DNA from: Amphibalanus amphitrite
Taxonomy: Eukaryota; Arthropoda; Thecostraca; Balanomorpha; Balanidae
DNA: 64,000 bases
Assembly: GCF_019059575.1 (NCBI RefSeq)
Contig: NW_024882790.1
Coordinates: forward strand, 62,001-126,000
Direction of reading: 5' to 3'
The position numbers and the translations under genes were made by a program. The notes below the pieces were generated by a model. The model was not told where the DNA came from and ran no database searches. It saw nothing but the letters and a program-made list of their open reading frames with translations. Shown piece by piece: positions 53,862 to 64,000 of the stretch (position 1 is the stretch's first letter; the number at the start of each line of letters is the position of its first letter).

Positions 53862-54086
53862 AACCTCCACCATGTGCCTGTCTTCCTCCTCCGTCGTCTT
53901 CCGTTTTCTTCCACACTTATCATAGCGCGCTTTCAAACCCCTTTCCCCTTCCTGCTCATAACGGTGTTTCCACCGTCTGGCAGTAGTTAGAGCTACACCG
54001 AGAATCTCTGCCGCCTGCTTGACAGAGTGACCTTGATCGAAAAGCAAGATGAGCCTGCCCTTGTCAAGATCACTGAGGTGTGCCAT
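53862..54086 (-). pseudogene. Tc1/mariner transposase, N-terminal DNA-binding exon
   Basis: ATG at 54086 starts MAHLSDLDKGRLILLFDQGH, then SVKQAAEILGVALTTARRWK, a helix-turn-helix of the Tc1/IS630 type, then basic GRKRKTTEEEDRHMVE before a possible weak donor (GAG|GTTCGT). It may be the first exon of the gene whose later exons lie at 46586-46711 and 45480-45736, or a separate fragment. The 7 kb between is filled by the Helitron-like array. Confidence 0.7.
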
Positions 54087-54653
54087 CACGCTCACGTTGA
54101 CGTCTAGCCGCACACACTCCACGCGGGCTGCGGCCGCCTACTGCGGCTCTCCTTCCCCGGCTTTCCGCCCCACCATGGGTGAAACTTTGACATCACCATT
54201 GGGGTCCCAAACGTCCAAGGGGGCCTCCATTTAGTGGGGGCCTCCAAGCAATTAGGGGCCTCCAATTGCGGAAGCGGTAATTTACGAACCACGCCAGGGC
54301 CTCCTCTAAGAAATTTTCACTGGGGGACCGGAGGCTCAGAAGCCAAACCTAGGGTACCCCCAAATCCAGTTTTATCATCGGATTAAGGCCACTTATTTTT
54401 CGTCATAGCCCGGATGCCATGATTTTTTTTTAATATAATAAAGAAATGACGTAGTTCACCTGACACATACTGGTGGATCCAGGCCAGCAGGGTGACATTG
54501 TATGCAAATATCCCCCGCGGCGTCCGAAATCGATGAAAATTTCTGGCTTTTTTACTTTCGACGATAAAACAAAATGCCTTTATTATAGAAAAAAGAATTT
54601 AATGGCACAGTATTGTGCAAGGAATCTAACCTATACCCCAGAAAGTGTGAGGC
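54087..54653. other. Unassigned stretch with GGGGCCTCC repeats
   Basis: AAGGGGGCCTCCATTTAGTG and related GGGGCCTCCAA units occur at 54218-54262, resembling the minisatellite at 62.4-63.4 kb, and ATTGGGGTCCCAAA at 54199 recurs three times at 63454-63507. No gene was found. Confidence 0.45.
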
Positions 54654-54870
54654 TTAACCCTCGCCCACACCTGGGGGGGAGGGCAGGGGTGGATTTTTTT
54701 GTTTTTTATTGGGGTTGCACAGCCCTGAAAGGGCGCCCAAAGCGGTTCCGAGGGGCGCAATAGTCCGGAAGTGGGCGCCACCAGGTACGGTCGTAAACTT
54801 GGCGTTGGGGGGGGGGGGGGAATTGGCAAAGGGGCCCCTGTAGACCCTCGCTGGGGGGCGGTGTGTTAGC

Positions 54871-54935
54871 TTAACCCGCGTACCGCGGAGGGGGGCGAAT
54901 ATCCGCCCCCCTCCCCCTGAAGTTTTTCGTAAGTA
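54871..54935 (+). mobile_element. TTAA-type left terminus nested in the hAT-type element
   Basis: TTAACCCGCGTACCGCGGAGG followed by hairpin GGGGGCGAATATCCGCCCCC and TTTTTCGTAAGTAGCGG. It has the common architecture with a new tip sequence. No partner end was found; the minisatellite follows directly. Confidence 0.5.
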
Positions 54936-54989
54936 GCGGAAAACTTCTGAAACCAGTATGAGACCCTTATATAAGCCCGGCGTAAGATC

Positions 54990-57120
54990 ATTTAAGGCCA
55001 GTATTGAGATTGACCCTCATAAACCGGGTGAGACCTCGCACAGCAGTATGGGTCTTTGAACTTCAACGTGGGTCTTACGAGACCTGCCTGAGCCATCAGA
55101 GGCCAGTACGGGGTCGTCAAAGGCCAGTTCGGAACCTCTGAGGTGGTGTGAGCCCTTGAGGCCAGCGTTGGTCCTTGAGAGGTCAATGTGGGACCCCTTG
55201 ACTGGTATGGGCCCTAAGAGACATGTGTGGTGCCAATGCGACCCAAAATAGATACAACTAACGACATGGGGCTCTCAGAGACTAGCAGCGGCCCTTAGAA
55301 ACCTGCACGGGCCAAACAGATCGACAGGGGCCCTCCGAGATCGGCAGAGAATAAGAAGATAGCATGAGGCGCCTATGATGGGCAGGCCTGGGCTCTCAAA
55401 GACCTAAATGGAACTATCAGAGACCAGGGACCCTTGGCAGCAGACATGGGCCCTCAGAAACCGATGTGACCCCGATATGGTAATGGACCTTAATGCCGGC
55501 CCGCTGCGACGAGATAACGGCCCTCAAATTCCGAAATTCCTACATGGGGACCAACAGAGACTGACAGGGAACCTTGGAGGATGGTATGAAACGCCAAAAG
55601 TTCTTCCTTGGACCCCAGAGACTAAAGATGGGACTCTCAGAGTCTGGTGCGGGGCCCTCTGAGGCCTGTTTTGGGCCACCAGGGTCCGGTTCAGTCCATC
55701 AAATGCCGGTTATGGCCCTCAAAAGCCGGTTTGGGACCCTGAGTGGCCACTAGCCAGTACTGGCCCTCCAAAAGCAGTTGTTCATCAGAGGCCAGCCCAA
55801 TATGATCCCTTACAGGCCAGTGTGGAGCTCTCGGAGGTCAATGTGGGCCCTCAGAGCCCAGTGCGAGGCACCCAAAGTTCAATCTTGAGCCCCCAGCGAC
55901 CGGAGTGGGTTCATCAGAGGCTAGTGTGGGTCCCTCAGAGGAGCCCGATTCGGGGCCCTCAGAGGTCGGTGTAGGGCCCTCAAAGGCCAGTATTGGCCCT
56001 CAAAGGCCTGTATGGGGCCCCAGGCTCAGAGGCCGATGTGGGCCCTCAGGGACCAGACCAACCTGGCACCCCAGAGACCATAATAGGGCCATCAGTGGCG
56101 GTGTAGAGACCCCATAGACCGACTGGGGCCCATTGAGGCCAGTTTGGGGCCCTCAGAGTCCAGTGTGGGGCCTATTATAAGCGACAGTAGGGCTCCCGCT
56201 TGCATTGTGTCTCGAACAAGACTGGTCCACATTCCAAACGCGCCCGCTGACCCCAGCCGTCGGCCCATGCGCCGGCGGGCAAGTCATCGCAGAGGCGGCT
56301 CCAGGGAGACAATCGAGGAGCACACTACCACAGGGCCCCTAAAGACCGTCATGGGTCCTCAGAGGCACCCAAGGGACAAGGGCCAGCCTTGGGTGTCAGT
56401 GACAGAAATGGGGTTATCAGCAGCCGGTGTGAGACATTTAGAGGCCGGTTTGGGGCCCTCAGAGGCCAGTTTGGGACCCTTAGAAGCCAGTTTAGGGCCC
56501 TCTGGGCTCTGAGACCAGTACAGGGCCTTCAAAGGGCAGTTTGGAACCATCAGAGGCCGACGTGAGCCCTCACATGCCGGTGTGGTATCTTACAGGCCAG
56601 CGTGGAGCCCTCAGAGGTCAGTGTGGGGCCCTAAAAGACCAGCATGGGTCGGTGTTGGACCCCAGAGGTCAGCATAGGGCCCTCAGAGGCCGATGTGGAC
56701 CCTTAAAGACCGGCATCGGGCCTTCAGAAGTCAGTACGGGCCCTCGGGGACACCCAAAAGCCAGTCTTGGGCCCCCAGAAAAAGAAATGAGGCCATTAGA
56801 GGCGTGGACCCCCAGAGACCAGTTTGGGAGCCCTCGAGACCAGTACAGGGCCCTCAAAGGCCAGTTTAAGGCCCTCAGAGGTCGATGCGGGCTCTTAGTG
56901 ACCGGCACCCAAAGGTCAGTCCTGAACCCCAGAGACAGAAATGAGGCCATCAAGAGATCAGTGTGGGGCCCTCAAAGGCCGGTTGGGGGACTCCTGATGC
57001 TGCTTTAGGGCCCTCAAGGGCCAGTGCAGGGCCCTGAGAGGTCGATGTGGGCCCTCATCGGTCAAGGTGGCCCTTGAAGGCCACTGAAGCGCCCTCAGAA
57101 GTCAGGATACTCAAAGGCCG
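54990..57120. repeat. Minisatellite, about 22-bp GGGCCCTCAGAGGCCAGTGT units
   Basis: More than 2 kb of strongly diverged tandem units of GGCCCTCAGAGGCC type, some with CAAAGGCCAGT or GACCGG variants, interrupted by GC-rich sequence at 56190-56310. Long frames here are repeat shadows. Confidence 0.85.
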
Positions 57121-57435
57121 GTATGGGGGCTGTTACATAATACCTGGCGTTGGTTTCTTGAGCCTCGTGAGTCGTGACAATCGGGTAAGAGCCAGGGCCC
57201 CTACGCCCATCGGGGCCCATCGGTTGTTTAAGGGGGCAAATTATATGATGGCCCCTGATTTGTCTTTGGAGGGCCATGGCTCTGATGCCCCCCTGCGACC
57301 TCCACTGGGCACCACCCCCACCCCCCACTGAGCGGTGAGCGGCGCACCAGGAATCGAAATTCACGATTTTTTTTAACTGGTCATTTTTGCATGTCCGACA
57401 GCTCTATACGGCCTTGTGACAGCTCAAGCTCTTGA
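57121..57435. other. Spacer between minisatellites
   Basis: About 300 bp of unique-looking DNA with AGGGGGCAAATTATATGATG and a short T run. No gene. CCAGGGCCCCTACGCCCATC could be a transposon edge, but no partner is seen. Confidence 0.4.
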
Positions 57436-57439
57436 GAGG

Positions 57440-58740
57440 AGGGTAGTACCTACATTAGAGGGGGCGGCGATGGCATTTGCACTTGAGGCGGCAGCGCCTA
57501 CACTTAGAGGGGGCGGCACCTACATTTTATGGGCAGCACCCTAACTTGAGGGGCGGCACCCACGCATGGGGGGCGGCATCTATCTACATGTGAGGGAAAG
57601 GCACCTTCATTTCAAGGGGTGGCACCTACACTTAGGGTGTCTGGGTGTGGCACCTACATTTGAGGGGGCTGCACTGCAACTAGGCCTTAGGGGGCGGCAA
57701 CTACACCCTAGGGGGTGCCATCTACATTCGAAGGGACGGCACCTACATTTTATGGGATGACCGATGACACCTATGCATAAGTGGCCGGGGCCAACATTTG
57801 AGGGGGCGGCGCGGCACCTTCATTCGAGGGGGCGGCACCTGCATTCGAGGAGGGTCGGCACCTACATTCGAGGGGGCGGCACTAACATTTGAGGGGGCGG
57901 CACTAACATTTGAGGGGGCGGCACCTACATTCGAGGGGGCGGCACTAACATTTGAGGGGGCGGCACCAACATTCGAGGAGGGCCGGCATCTACATTCGAG
58001 GGGGCGGCACTAACATTTGAGGGGGACGGCACCTGCATTCGAGGAGGGCCGGCACCTACATTCGAGGGGGCGGCACCTACATACATTCGAGGAGGGCCGG
58101 CATCTACATTCGAGGGGCGGCACTAACATTTGAGGGGGCGGCACTTACATTCGAGGGGGCGGCACCTACATTCGAGGGGCGGCATTTAGGTACATTTGAG
58201 GGGGCGGCACCAACATTCGAGGAGGGCCGGCATCTACATTCGAGGGGGCGGCACTAACATTTGAGGGGGCGGCACTAACATTCGAGGAGACAGCGCCTAC
58301 ATTCGAGGGGCGACATTTACATTTGAGGGGGCGGCACCTACATTCGAGGGGCGACACCAACATTCGAGGGGGCGGCACCTACATTCGAGGGGGCGGCACT
58401 TACATTCGAGGAGGGCCGGCATCTACATTCGAGGGAGGGGGCGGCACTAACATTTGAGGGGGCGGCACTTGCATTCGAGGGGGCGGCACCTACATTCGAG
58501 GGGCGGCATTTAGGTACATTTGAGGGGCGGCACCAACATTCGAGGGGGTGGCGCCTACATTTAATGGGCGGCGCCTACATTTAATGGGCGGCGCCTACAT
58601 TCGAGGGGGCGACATTTACATTTGAGGGGCGGCACCTACATTCGAGGGGGCGGCACCTACATTCGAGGGGCGGCACTTACATTCGAGGGGGCGGCACCTA
58701 CATTCGAGGGAGCGGCACCTACATTTGAGGTCTGAGGAGG
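57440..58740. repeat. Minisatellite, about 21-bp ATTCGAGGGGGCGGCACCTAC units
   Basis: Around 60 units; variants include AACATTTGAGGGGGCGGCACT and GAGGAGGGCCGGCATC. The right part is more regular than the left, which suggests more recent expansion there. Confidence 0.95.
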
Positions 58741-58942
58741 CGGCAACTACACTAGATAGTTGAGGGGTGACTATTGCCTACATGATGGGTAGGGCTCTTT
58801 TGAAAGATGGTGCCAAGTCAACGGGTGGCATAGTTTTGGGATGGCTCAGGGTTATGGGGGCGGCACCATTCGAGTCGCCCGCCGATTCATTTCAGTTGTA
58901 AAGTTGGGGTTGCACAAACCGATGTTGGGGTTGCACAATTCA

Positions 58943-58972
58943 AAGTTGGGGTTGCACGTGCAACCCCAACTT
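58943..58972. repeat. 30-bp perfect palindrome
   Basis: AAGTTGGGGTTGCAC is immediately followed by its reverse complement. A direct GTTGGGGTTGCAC also occurs at 58904 and 58924. It lies 20 bp inside the right end of the hAT-type element, so it is an extension of the terminal repeat. Confidence 0.9.
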
Positions 58973-60589
58973 AATATAAAAATCCACCCCTGGGGGAGGG
59001 TTGCCAACCCCCAAGTTAGTTTTTCTGCTCTACACTGAACATTGTTAAAGCTAGAAACGCGATTTTTGGATAGCTGCTTTTCTATCTTTTCTCAGCGTCC
59101 ACTTTGAAAATTTCAAGTTTCTGTGGCTTTTGGGTTTGGAGATATGACCTTGTTCTTCAGGTCATGTCATGACCTAAATGAGGAATACCCAATATCTTGC
59201 ATTCAGCGTTGGCTATGGGCCTTGTGAGCTTTTGACACCTTGATTTCCGCTTTTTTTTGCCAGTCTTACCTCCCACCTATCATTGAACATGTTGTTCTGC
59301 GATGTACAGATGTGAGGGTCAGGGTTAAGGTTAACCTAGGTCATCTAAAATTATTTTCGTGAAGTTTCTTTGACTGCATGTTTAGTAAAAGCTTCTCAGT
59401 TCATGATCTCATGTAATAAGGACACACAACCCAATCTGTGCACACATCAGTACATACACAGACATACACAGACATACAAACAAATATCATTGACCTTGAC
59501 CTAACTTGACGTGAAATGACCACAGCCAGCAAATTAGTCGGATAGTGTGACAAAGAGCTGTTCTTGCTGGCTTGGCACCAATACGGCAGCGTCATCGGTA
59601 TATGATGGGTTGGCCCGCTGCTTGTGTAGGTATTTTATTCGACATCACCACAATTTATTCAAACAAGATTTTAAGCTTCGCGGTCAAGAGCAACAGATTC
59701 TTTGGGAAGAGACGAATCCAATGATACCAAACTTAACCTCATCAGGCCAGTCATTGACCTTCCAGGTCAGGTCAAACTAAAGAATGTTGCTGTTTGGGGT
59801 CACCCATGCCCGTTGGAATATCACGTGCGCTGCTCATCATATACCGATGACGCTGCCGTATTGTGGTGCCAAGCCAGCTAGAACCTCTTTGTCACACTAT
59901 CCGACTAGGTTTTTGCTGGCTGTGGTCATTTCATGTCAAGTTAGGTCAAGGTCAATGATATGTGTTTGTATGTCTGTGTGTGTGTCTGTGTGTATACTGA
60001 TGTGTGCACCGATTGTGAATGTGTCCCTATAGCATGAGATCATGAACTGAGAAGCTTTTCCCAAAAATACAGTCAAAGAAACTTCACGAAAGTCAACTCA
60101 GCTTGCCTAAAACGCAATATTTTTAAATGACCTAGGTTGGCCTTGACCCTGGCATCTCTACATCATCGAACAACATGTTCCATGATAGGTGGGAGGTAAG
60201 ACTGGCAAAAAAAGGCCGAAATCAAAGTGTCAATCGCTCACAAGACCCACAGCCAACGCAGGATATTGGGCATTTGTCATTTGGGTTATGACATCACCTG
60301 AAGAATAAAGTCATATCTCCGAAACCAAAAACCACAGAAACTTGAAATTTTCAGTGGACGCTATGAAAGGATAGAGAAGCAGATATACGAAAGATCCGGC
60401 TTCTAGCAATCAAAATGTTGAGTGCAGAGCAGAAAAAACTACCTGGGGGGGGGGCGGCAACCACTGCCCCCCCCCCCCATGTGCGGGCGAGGATTAAATA
60501 ATTTGAATATCAGGAAAACAATTTATTCAAACAAGCATTCCAACAGAGTCCTGCTTTTTTATAGGTGACCTCCGATTTTTATAGCCTCT

Positions 60590-60917
60590 AAGTTGCCCAG
60601 GGGGCCTCTTATTTGTAGGTATAGTACAGAGAACCTCCTACGTCGACTACTTGCACAGAGAGCCTCCTTTTTGTACATACAGCTAAGCTTCTACAGGCCG
60701 AGCGCCGGCCTCCTATTTGTACGTACAGAGAGCCTCCTACTCTTACAGAGTCTATTTGTCTAGGGGGCCTCCTATTTGTCCAAGCGGCCTCCAATTCGTC
60801 TAGGGGGCCTCCTATTTGTCCAGGAGGCCTCCTGTTTGTCCAGAAGGTCCCCTATTTATCCAGGGGGCTTCTATTTTCCAGGGGGCCTTACCTTTATCCA
60901 GGGGGCCTCCTACGTGT
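60590..60917. repeat. Minisatellite GGGGGCCTCCTATTTGTCCA, left part
   Basis: About 20-bp units with variants (TACAGAGAGCCTCC). It stops at CCTCCTACGTGT, where the LTR element begins, and resumes with TCAGGGGCCTCC after it. Confidence 0.9.
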
Positions 60918-61187
60918 TGTGGGACCGATTCCCTTCTTCCATATCATGACAAAGAGAGTACACGTTCAAGCTTTGTTACAATGAAATACCCGTCACTTTC
61001 CCCTTCGTGACGGCACCGCCCGACGACCTAGATATACCAGAAGGTCGGCGGACCGGTCCTTCATTGTGCAACCACCTTGCATATAACGCAGACGCACTGG
61101 CGAACCCCTACCAATCAGAATCAGAACCACAGTTGCAATACAAGTCTCGGCCCGCTCAGTCGTCTCTCCTTCCGCGCCTCCGCGACA
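60918..61187 (+). repeat. 5' LTR
   Basis: 270 bp, TGTGGGACCGATTCCC to CCTCCGCGACA. It differs from the 3' LTR by CGACGACC versus CGAGGACC and CTCCTTCC versus CTCCATCC, so insertion is recent. Confidence 0.92.
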
Positions 61188-62142
61188 ATGGTGGCAGCGG
61201 CGGTCGAGGGGACTTGTGCCCCTCACCACGGACCCCAGCCTCTACATCTGCACTGACATCGCAGACTGGTTAGTCCGTGCTCCGTGACAGTGTATCGCCC
61301 CTACGTCGCGTCATCGACTAGGGAGCTGACCATCCTGGACTCGTCATCGTCCAACAGCACCGTCTCCAGTGAGTAGCTCTGCCCAGCAAGACTATCTGCC
61401 CTGCGGCAAGGTCATCAGCTACCCTGGACTACTACGGAGCCCGCCGACAGCGCACGGCTCATCAGCCAGTGCCGTCCTCCTCAGCATCATCGAGTGATGG
61501 ACACCACCTCGCTGAAGGACTCAAGATCGGAGGAGAGAAGATAAAACAAAAACTTCAACGCTAAATTCAAGACAACTTGGCACCGAAATCAAGAAAATTC
61601 ACCCATTATGAACTTTTGCGGTATTTTCGTCAAAAACGTGACAGTGAAATTGTGCTGTGAAATTTGTGTCAATTTCGATGTGTTTCAAAACCGTACTGTT
61701 TCATTATCCGTTTTCGTCAGTGTTCTGTCGTTTGTTGCACTTCATTGTGGTTGCTCACCCCAAAATTTACGGAGAAATTGCAAATGCGCTTAATTTTTGC
61801 CTGCATTTTGCAGTGTCACTTTGACACTAATAAGCATAAAAAGAGCATATTCTGAAGTTGGTATGAACATTCAAATACGTTAATCGTTGTCAATTCACTG
61901 AAATTATATTGTGTTGATATTCGGCCAGAGATGCCGAGGGCCAAAGACGCCCAGGGACGGTCCCCGCCAAGAGTGCGGAGGGATCGCCCGGTAGTAGGTG
62001 TAATTGTCACGAAACTTACTTATCTGTTCATGCCATTTTGTGATACGCTCATATGGAAATTTCTTTCTCCGTCAGCTAAACGTTTCCTCTCTTTGTTATG
62101 ATCGCTTCGGTTCCCTACGCTTCCCTGGGGGAGGGAAGATAA

Positions 62143-62412
62143 TGTGGGACCGATTCCCTTCTTCCATATCATGACAAAGAGAGTACACGTTCAAGCTTTG
62201 TTACAATGAAATACCCGTCACTTTCCCCTTCGTGACGGCACCGCCCGAGGACCTAGATATACCAGAAGGTCGGCGGACCGGTCCTTCATTGTGCAACCAC
62301 CTTGCATATAACGCAGACGCACTGGCGAACCCCTACCAATCAGAATCAGAACCACAGTTGCAATACAAGTCTCGGCCCGCTCAGTCGTCTCTCCATCCGC
62401 GCCTCCGCGACA
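62143..62412 (+). repeat. 3' LTR
   Basis: 270 bp direct copy of the 5' LTR, preceded by the purine tract 62127-62142 and followed by GTGT and the resumed minisatellite. Confidence 0.92.
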
Positions 62413-63440
62413 GTGTTCAGGGGCCTCCTATTTATCCAGAGGTCTTCTATTCTACCAGAGGTCTCTTATTTGTGCAGTGGTCTCCTATTTGTCCGGGGGT
62501 CTCCTACTTGTCCAGGGGCCTCCTTTTTTGAAGGGCCTCCTTTTTGTTAAGAGAGCCTTCTATTTGTACAGAGGGCCTCTAGCTCTACTTGTCCATGGGG
62601 CCTCCTATTTGTTCAAGAGGCCCACTATTTGTACAGGGGGCCTCCTATTTGTTCAGGGGGCCTCCTAGTTGTCCAAGGGGCCTGTTATTTTTCTAGGGGC
62701 CTCCTATTTGCCCAAGAGGCCTCCTATTTGTCCAGCGGGCCTCCTACTTATTCAGGGGGCCTCCTATTTTTCCAGGGGGCCTCCTATTGGCTAAAGTAGC
62801 ATCCTATTTTCCAAGCGGCCTCCTATTTATCCAGAGGGCTCCTATTTTAGGGGGCCTCCTTTTTATCCAGGGGGCCTCCTATTTATCCAGGGGCCTTCTA
62901 TTCATAAAGGGGCCTCCTATTTGTCCAGGGGGTCTCCTAATTGTCCAAGGGGTCTCCTTTTGTGAAAGGGGGCCTCCTATTTGTCCAGGGGGCTCCTAAT
63001 TGTCCAGGGGGCCTCCTTTTGTGAAAGGGGCCTCCTGTTTGTCTAGGTCTAGGGCCTCCTATTTGTTCATAGGGCCTCCTATTTTTCCAGGGGGCCTCCT
63101 AGTTGCAGAGGGCCTCCTACTTGCCCATGGGGCCTCCTATTTGTTCAGGGGGCTTCTTATTTGTACAGAGGGCCTCCTATTTGTCTAGGGGCCTCTTATT
63201 TGTCTAGGGCCTCCTATTTGTCCAGGAGGCCTCCTATTTCTCCAGGGGGCCTCCTATTTATCTAGGGGGCCTCCTGTTTTCCAAGGGGCCTTCTACTTGT
63301 TCAGGGGACCTCCTATTTGTCCAGGGGGCCTCGCATTTGTCCAACAGGGCCTCCCATTTTTCCAAGGGACCTCTTTTTTATACAGAGAACCTTATATATG
63401 AACATCGGGCCTCCATTTGTAAAGTAGCTGGTGCGTCTCG
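62413..63440. repeat. Minisatellite GGGGGCCTCCTATTTGTCCA, right part
   Basis: About 50 units of 19-21 bp, continuing the array cut by the LTR element. The joined unit CCTCCTAC-GTGT-TCAGGGGCC fits the array consensus. The long frames are shadows. Confidence 0.95.
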
Positions 63441-63768
63441 GGGGCCTCCACTATTGGGGTCCCAAAATGACAATTGGGGTCCCAAATGTTCGCATTGGGG
63501 TCCCACATGGGACCTCGAAAGTATACAAAGTTACACCCATGCGCCCCACTCGGAACAGAAACAGCCAGGTCATGTCATTCCGTGACCCTCAAAGGATACT
63601 GTGTCGCATCACACTAATCGGTACACTCTCTGACACACCAGGCCTGCCCCGCCGTGGCCCAGCCTCGGTCCCGGTATGAGCGCGGATTCTGCGCTCAATA
63701 GTACATATATTAAGGGGTCATCCTGCTGTGTTGGCTCCTCGGATTATTTGTAGATGAAGATTTACGAC
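63441..63768. other. Unassigned stretch with dispersed repeat copy
   Basis: ATTGGGGTCCCAAA occurs three times at 63454-63507. 63598-63706 is the inverted counterpart of 41607-41710, including hairpin GAGCGCGGATTCTGCGCTC. No gene. Confidence 0.6.
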
Positions 63769-64000
63769 CAGTGGCGTAGCCAGAGATCAGCGAAAGGGGG
63801 GGGGCCATGGTGCTCGAGGGGGCGACTTTTTCCCTTGAGAGGGGCGCCATTGTCAGCTAGTGACAGGGGTGTCAGGCTAAAATGTAACGTCATGTTCATG
63901 CATGATTTACTATAGGTGTTGCAAAATACATAAGAACCAGCTTTCGCTGATTTTCATAAAGTCCAATTAATGCAATTTGCAGCCTGGTGTTTTTTTTATC
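63769..64000 (+). mobile_element. Left end of a probable hAT-type element, cut by window edge
   Basis: CAGTGGCGTAGCCAGAG at 63769 closely resembles the CAGGGACGTAGCCAAGG tip of the element at 26160, and a G run follows as there. If real, TTTACGAC (63761-63768) would be the 8-bp duplication. The other end lies beyond the window. Confidence 0.55.

Larger units (their letters stand above)
54684..58992. mobile_element. hAT-type non-autonomous element, 4.3 kb, minisatellite-rich
   Basis: GGGGAGGG at 54676-54683 and 58993-59000 is an 8-bp target duplication. The ends are CAGGGGTGGATTTTT and its reverse complement, with further inverted match at TTGGGGTTGCAC, about 36 bp in all. CAGGGG tips plus 8 bp indicate hAT. 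No transposase. The interior is two minisatellites, a nested TTAA-type end (54871) and a 30-bp palindrome near the right end. Confidence 0.85.
54654..60497. mobile_element. TTAA-flanked foldback element, split by a hAT-type insertion
   Basis: TTAACCCTCGCCCACAC at 54654 is mirrored by GTGCGGGCGAGGATTAA at 60497. Removing 54684-59000 (the insertion plus one copy of its duplication) restores a colinear left arm: a G run, GGTTGCCAACCCCC, AGTTAGTTTTTCTGCTC, matching the reverse complement of 60425-60470. The arms are about 600 bp each (59001-59603 and 59838-60493) around a 230-bp spacer. The spacer has AATGATACCAAACTTAA and CTTCCAGGTCAGGTCA, shared with family B near 18690-18745. No transposase. 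Confidence 0.8.
60918..62412 (+). mobile_element. Non-autonomous LTR retrotransposon, 1.5 kb
   Basis: Direct repeats at 60918-61187 and 62143-62412 (270 bp each) start TG and end CA and differ at only two positions I can see. GTGT precedes the left LTR and follows the right one (4-bp target duplication). TGGTGGCAGCGGCGG at 61189 is a plausible primer-binding site just after the left LTR, and GGGGGAGGGAAGATAA ends right at the right LTR (polypurine tract). The 955-bp interior has no gag or pol, only a 61-codon frame at 61608, so it depends on another element's proteins. Confidence 0.92.

Noticed and set aside
61608..61793. 61-codon Cys/Val-rich frame inside the LTR element
   Set aside because: Short, no gag or pol similarity, and overlapped by another frame; better taken as non-coding interior.
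62413..63440. Possible CRISPR-like array (regular 20-bp repeats)
   Set aside because: Units are contiguous with no unique spacers, and the context is eukaryotic; it is a minisatellite.

Overview
The window is eukaryotic, almost certainly from an invertebrate animal (no species assignment attempted). Evidence: transposable elements of animal types (a CR1/Jockey-like LINE, Tc1/mariner, hAT, Helitron-like, LTR and TTAA-flanked foldback elements), apparent spliceosomal introns, many micro- and minisatellites, and no operons or dense coding. I found no host single-copy gene that I can support. Nearly all protein-coding signal belongs to mobile elements, and most long open frames elsewhere are low-complexity repeats read in frame.

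Layout. 1-6.4 kb: mostly unassigned DNA with two short inverted-repeat MITE-like units and one TTAA-type terminus. 6.4-14.6 kb: a run of TTAA-flanked elements whose ends are G/C-tract hairpins and whose interiors are packed with AGGTCA/TGACCT half-sites. 14.7-18.4 kb: a decayed CR1/Jockey-like LINE with intact ORF1 and frameshifted ORF2. 18.5-23.7 kb: one TTAA-type element split by a 4.4 kb retroelement whose single frame joins a reverse transcriptase, a restriction-like endonuclease and a complete ubiquitin-specific protease, flanked by an 11-bp target duplication. 23.7-31.3 kb: more TTAA-type elements, two of them inside a 3.3 kb hAT-type element with 8-bp duplication and an internal minisatellite. 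31.3-36.2 kb: unassigned DNA, a structured repeat pair and a 136-bp satellite. 36.2-39.3 kb: a 3.1 kb TTAA foldback. 40.2-41.6 kb: partial hAT transposase. 42-45 kb: two more TTAA-type elements. 45.5-54.1 kb: pieces of a Tc1/mariner transposase on the minus strand with apparent introns, separated by six Helitron-like units joined head to tail without gaps (47572-53616). 54.65-60.5 kb: a TTAA foldback split by a 4.3 kb hAT-type element full of minisatellites. 60.6-63.4 kb: a minisatellite split by a 1.5 kb non-autonomous LTR element with 4-bp duplication. The window ends inside another probable hAT-type element.

Three things stand out. First, the reverse transcriptase-endonuclease-ubiquitin protease fusion was mobilised as one unit. 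Second, a diverse set of TTAA elements shares an architecture (TTAA ends, a G/C-tract hairpin beside each end, a TTCGCGAATAAC-like motif, a second hairpin with compensatory changes, and clustered nuclear-receptor half-sites) although their end sequences differ. Third, the Helitron-like units tile perfectly, as expected of rolling-circle concatemers. Nested insertions give a clear relative chronology in several places.
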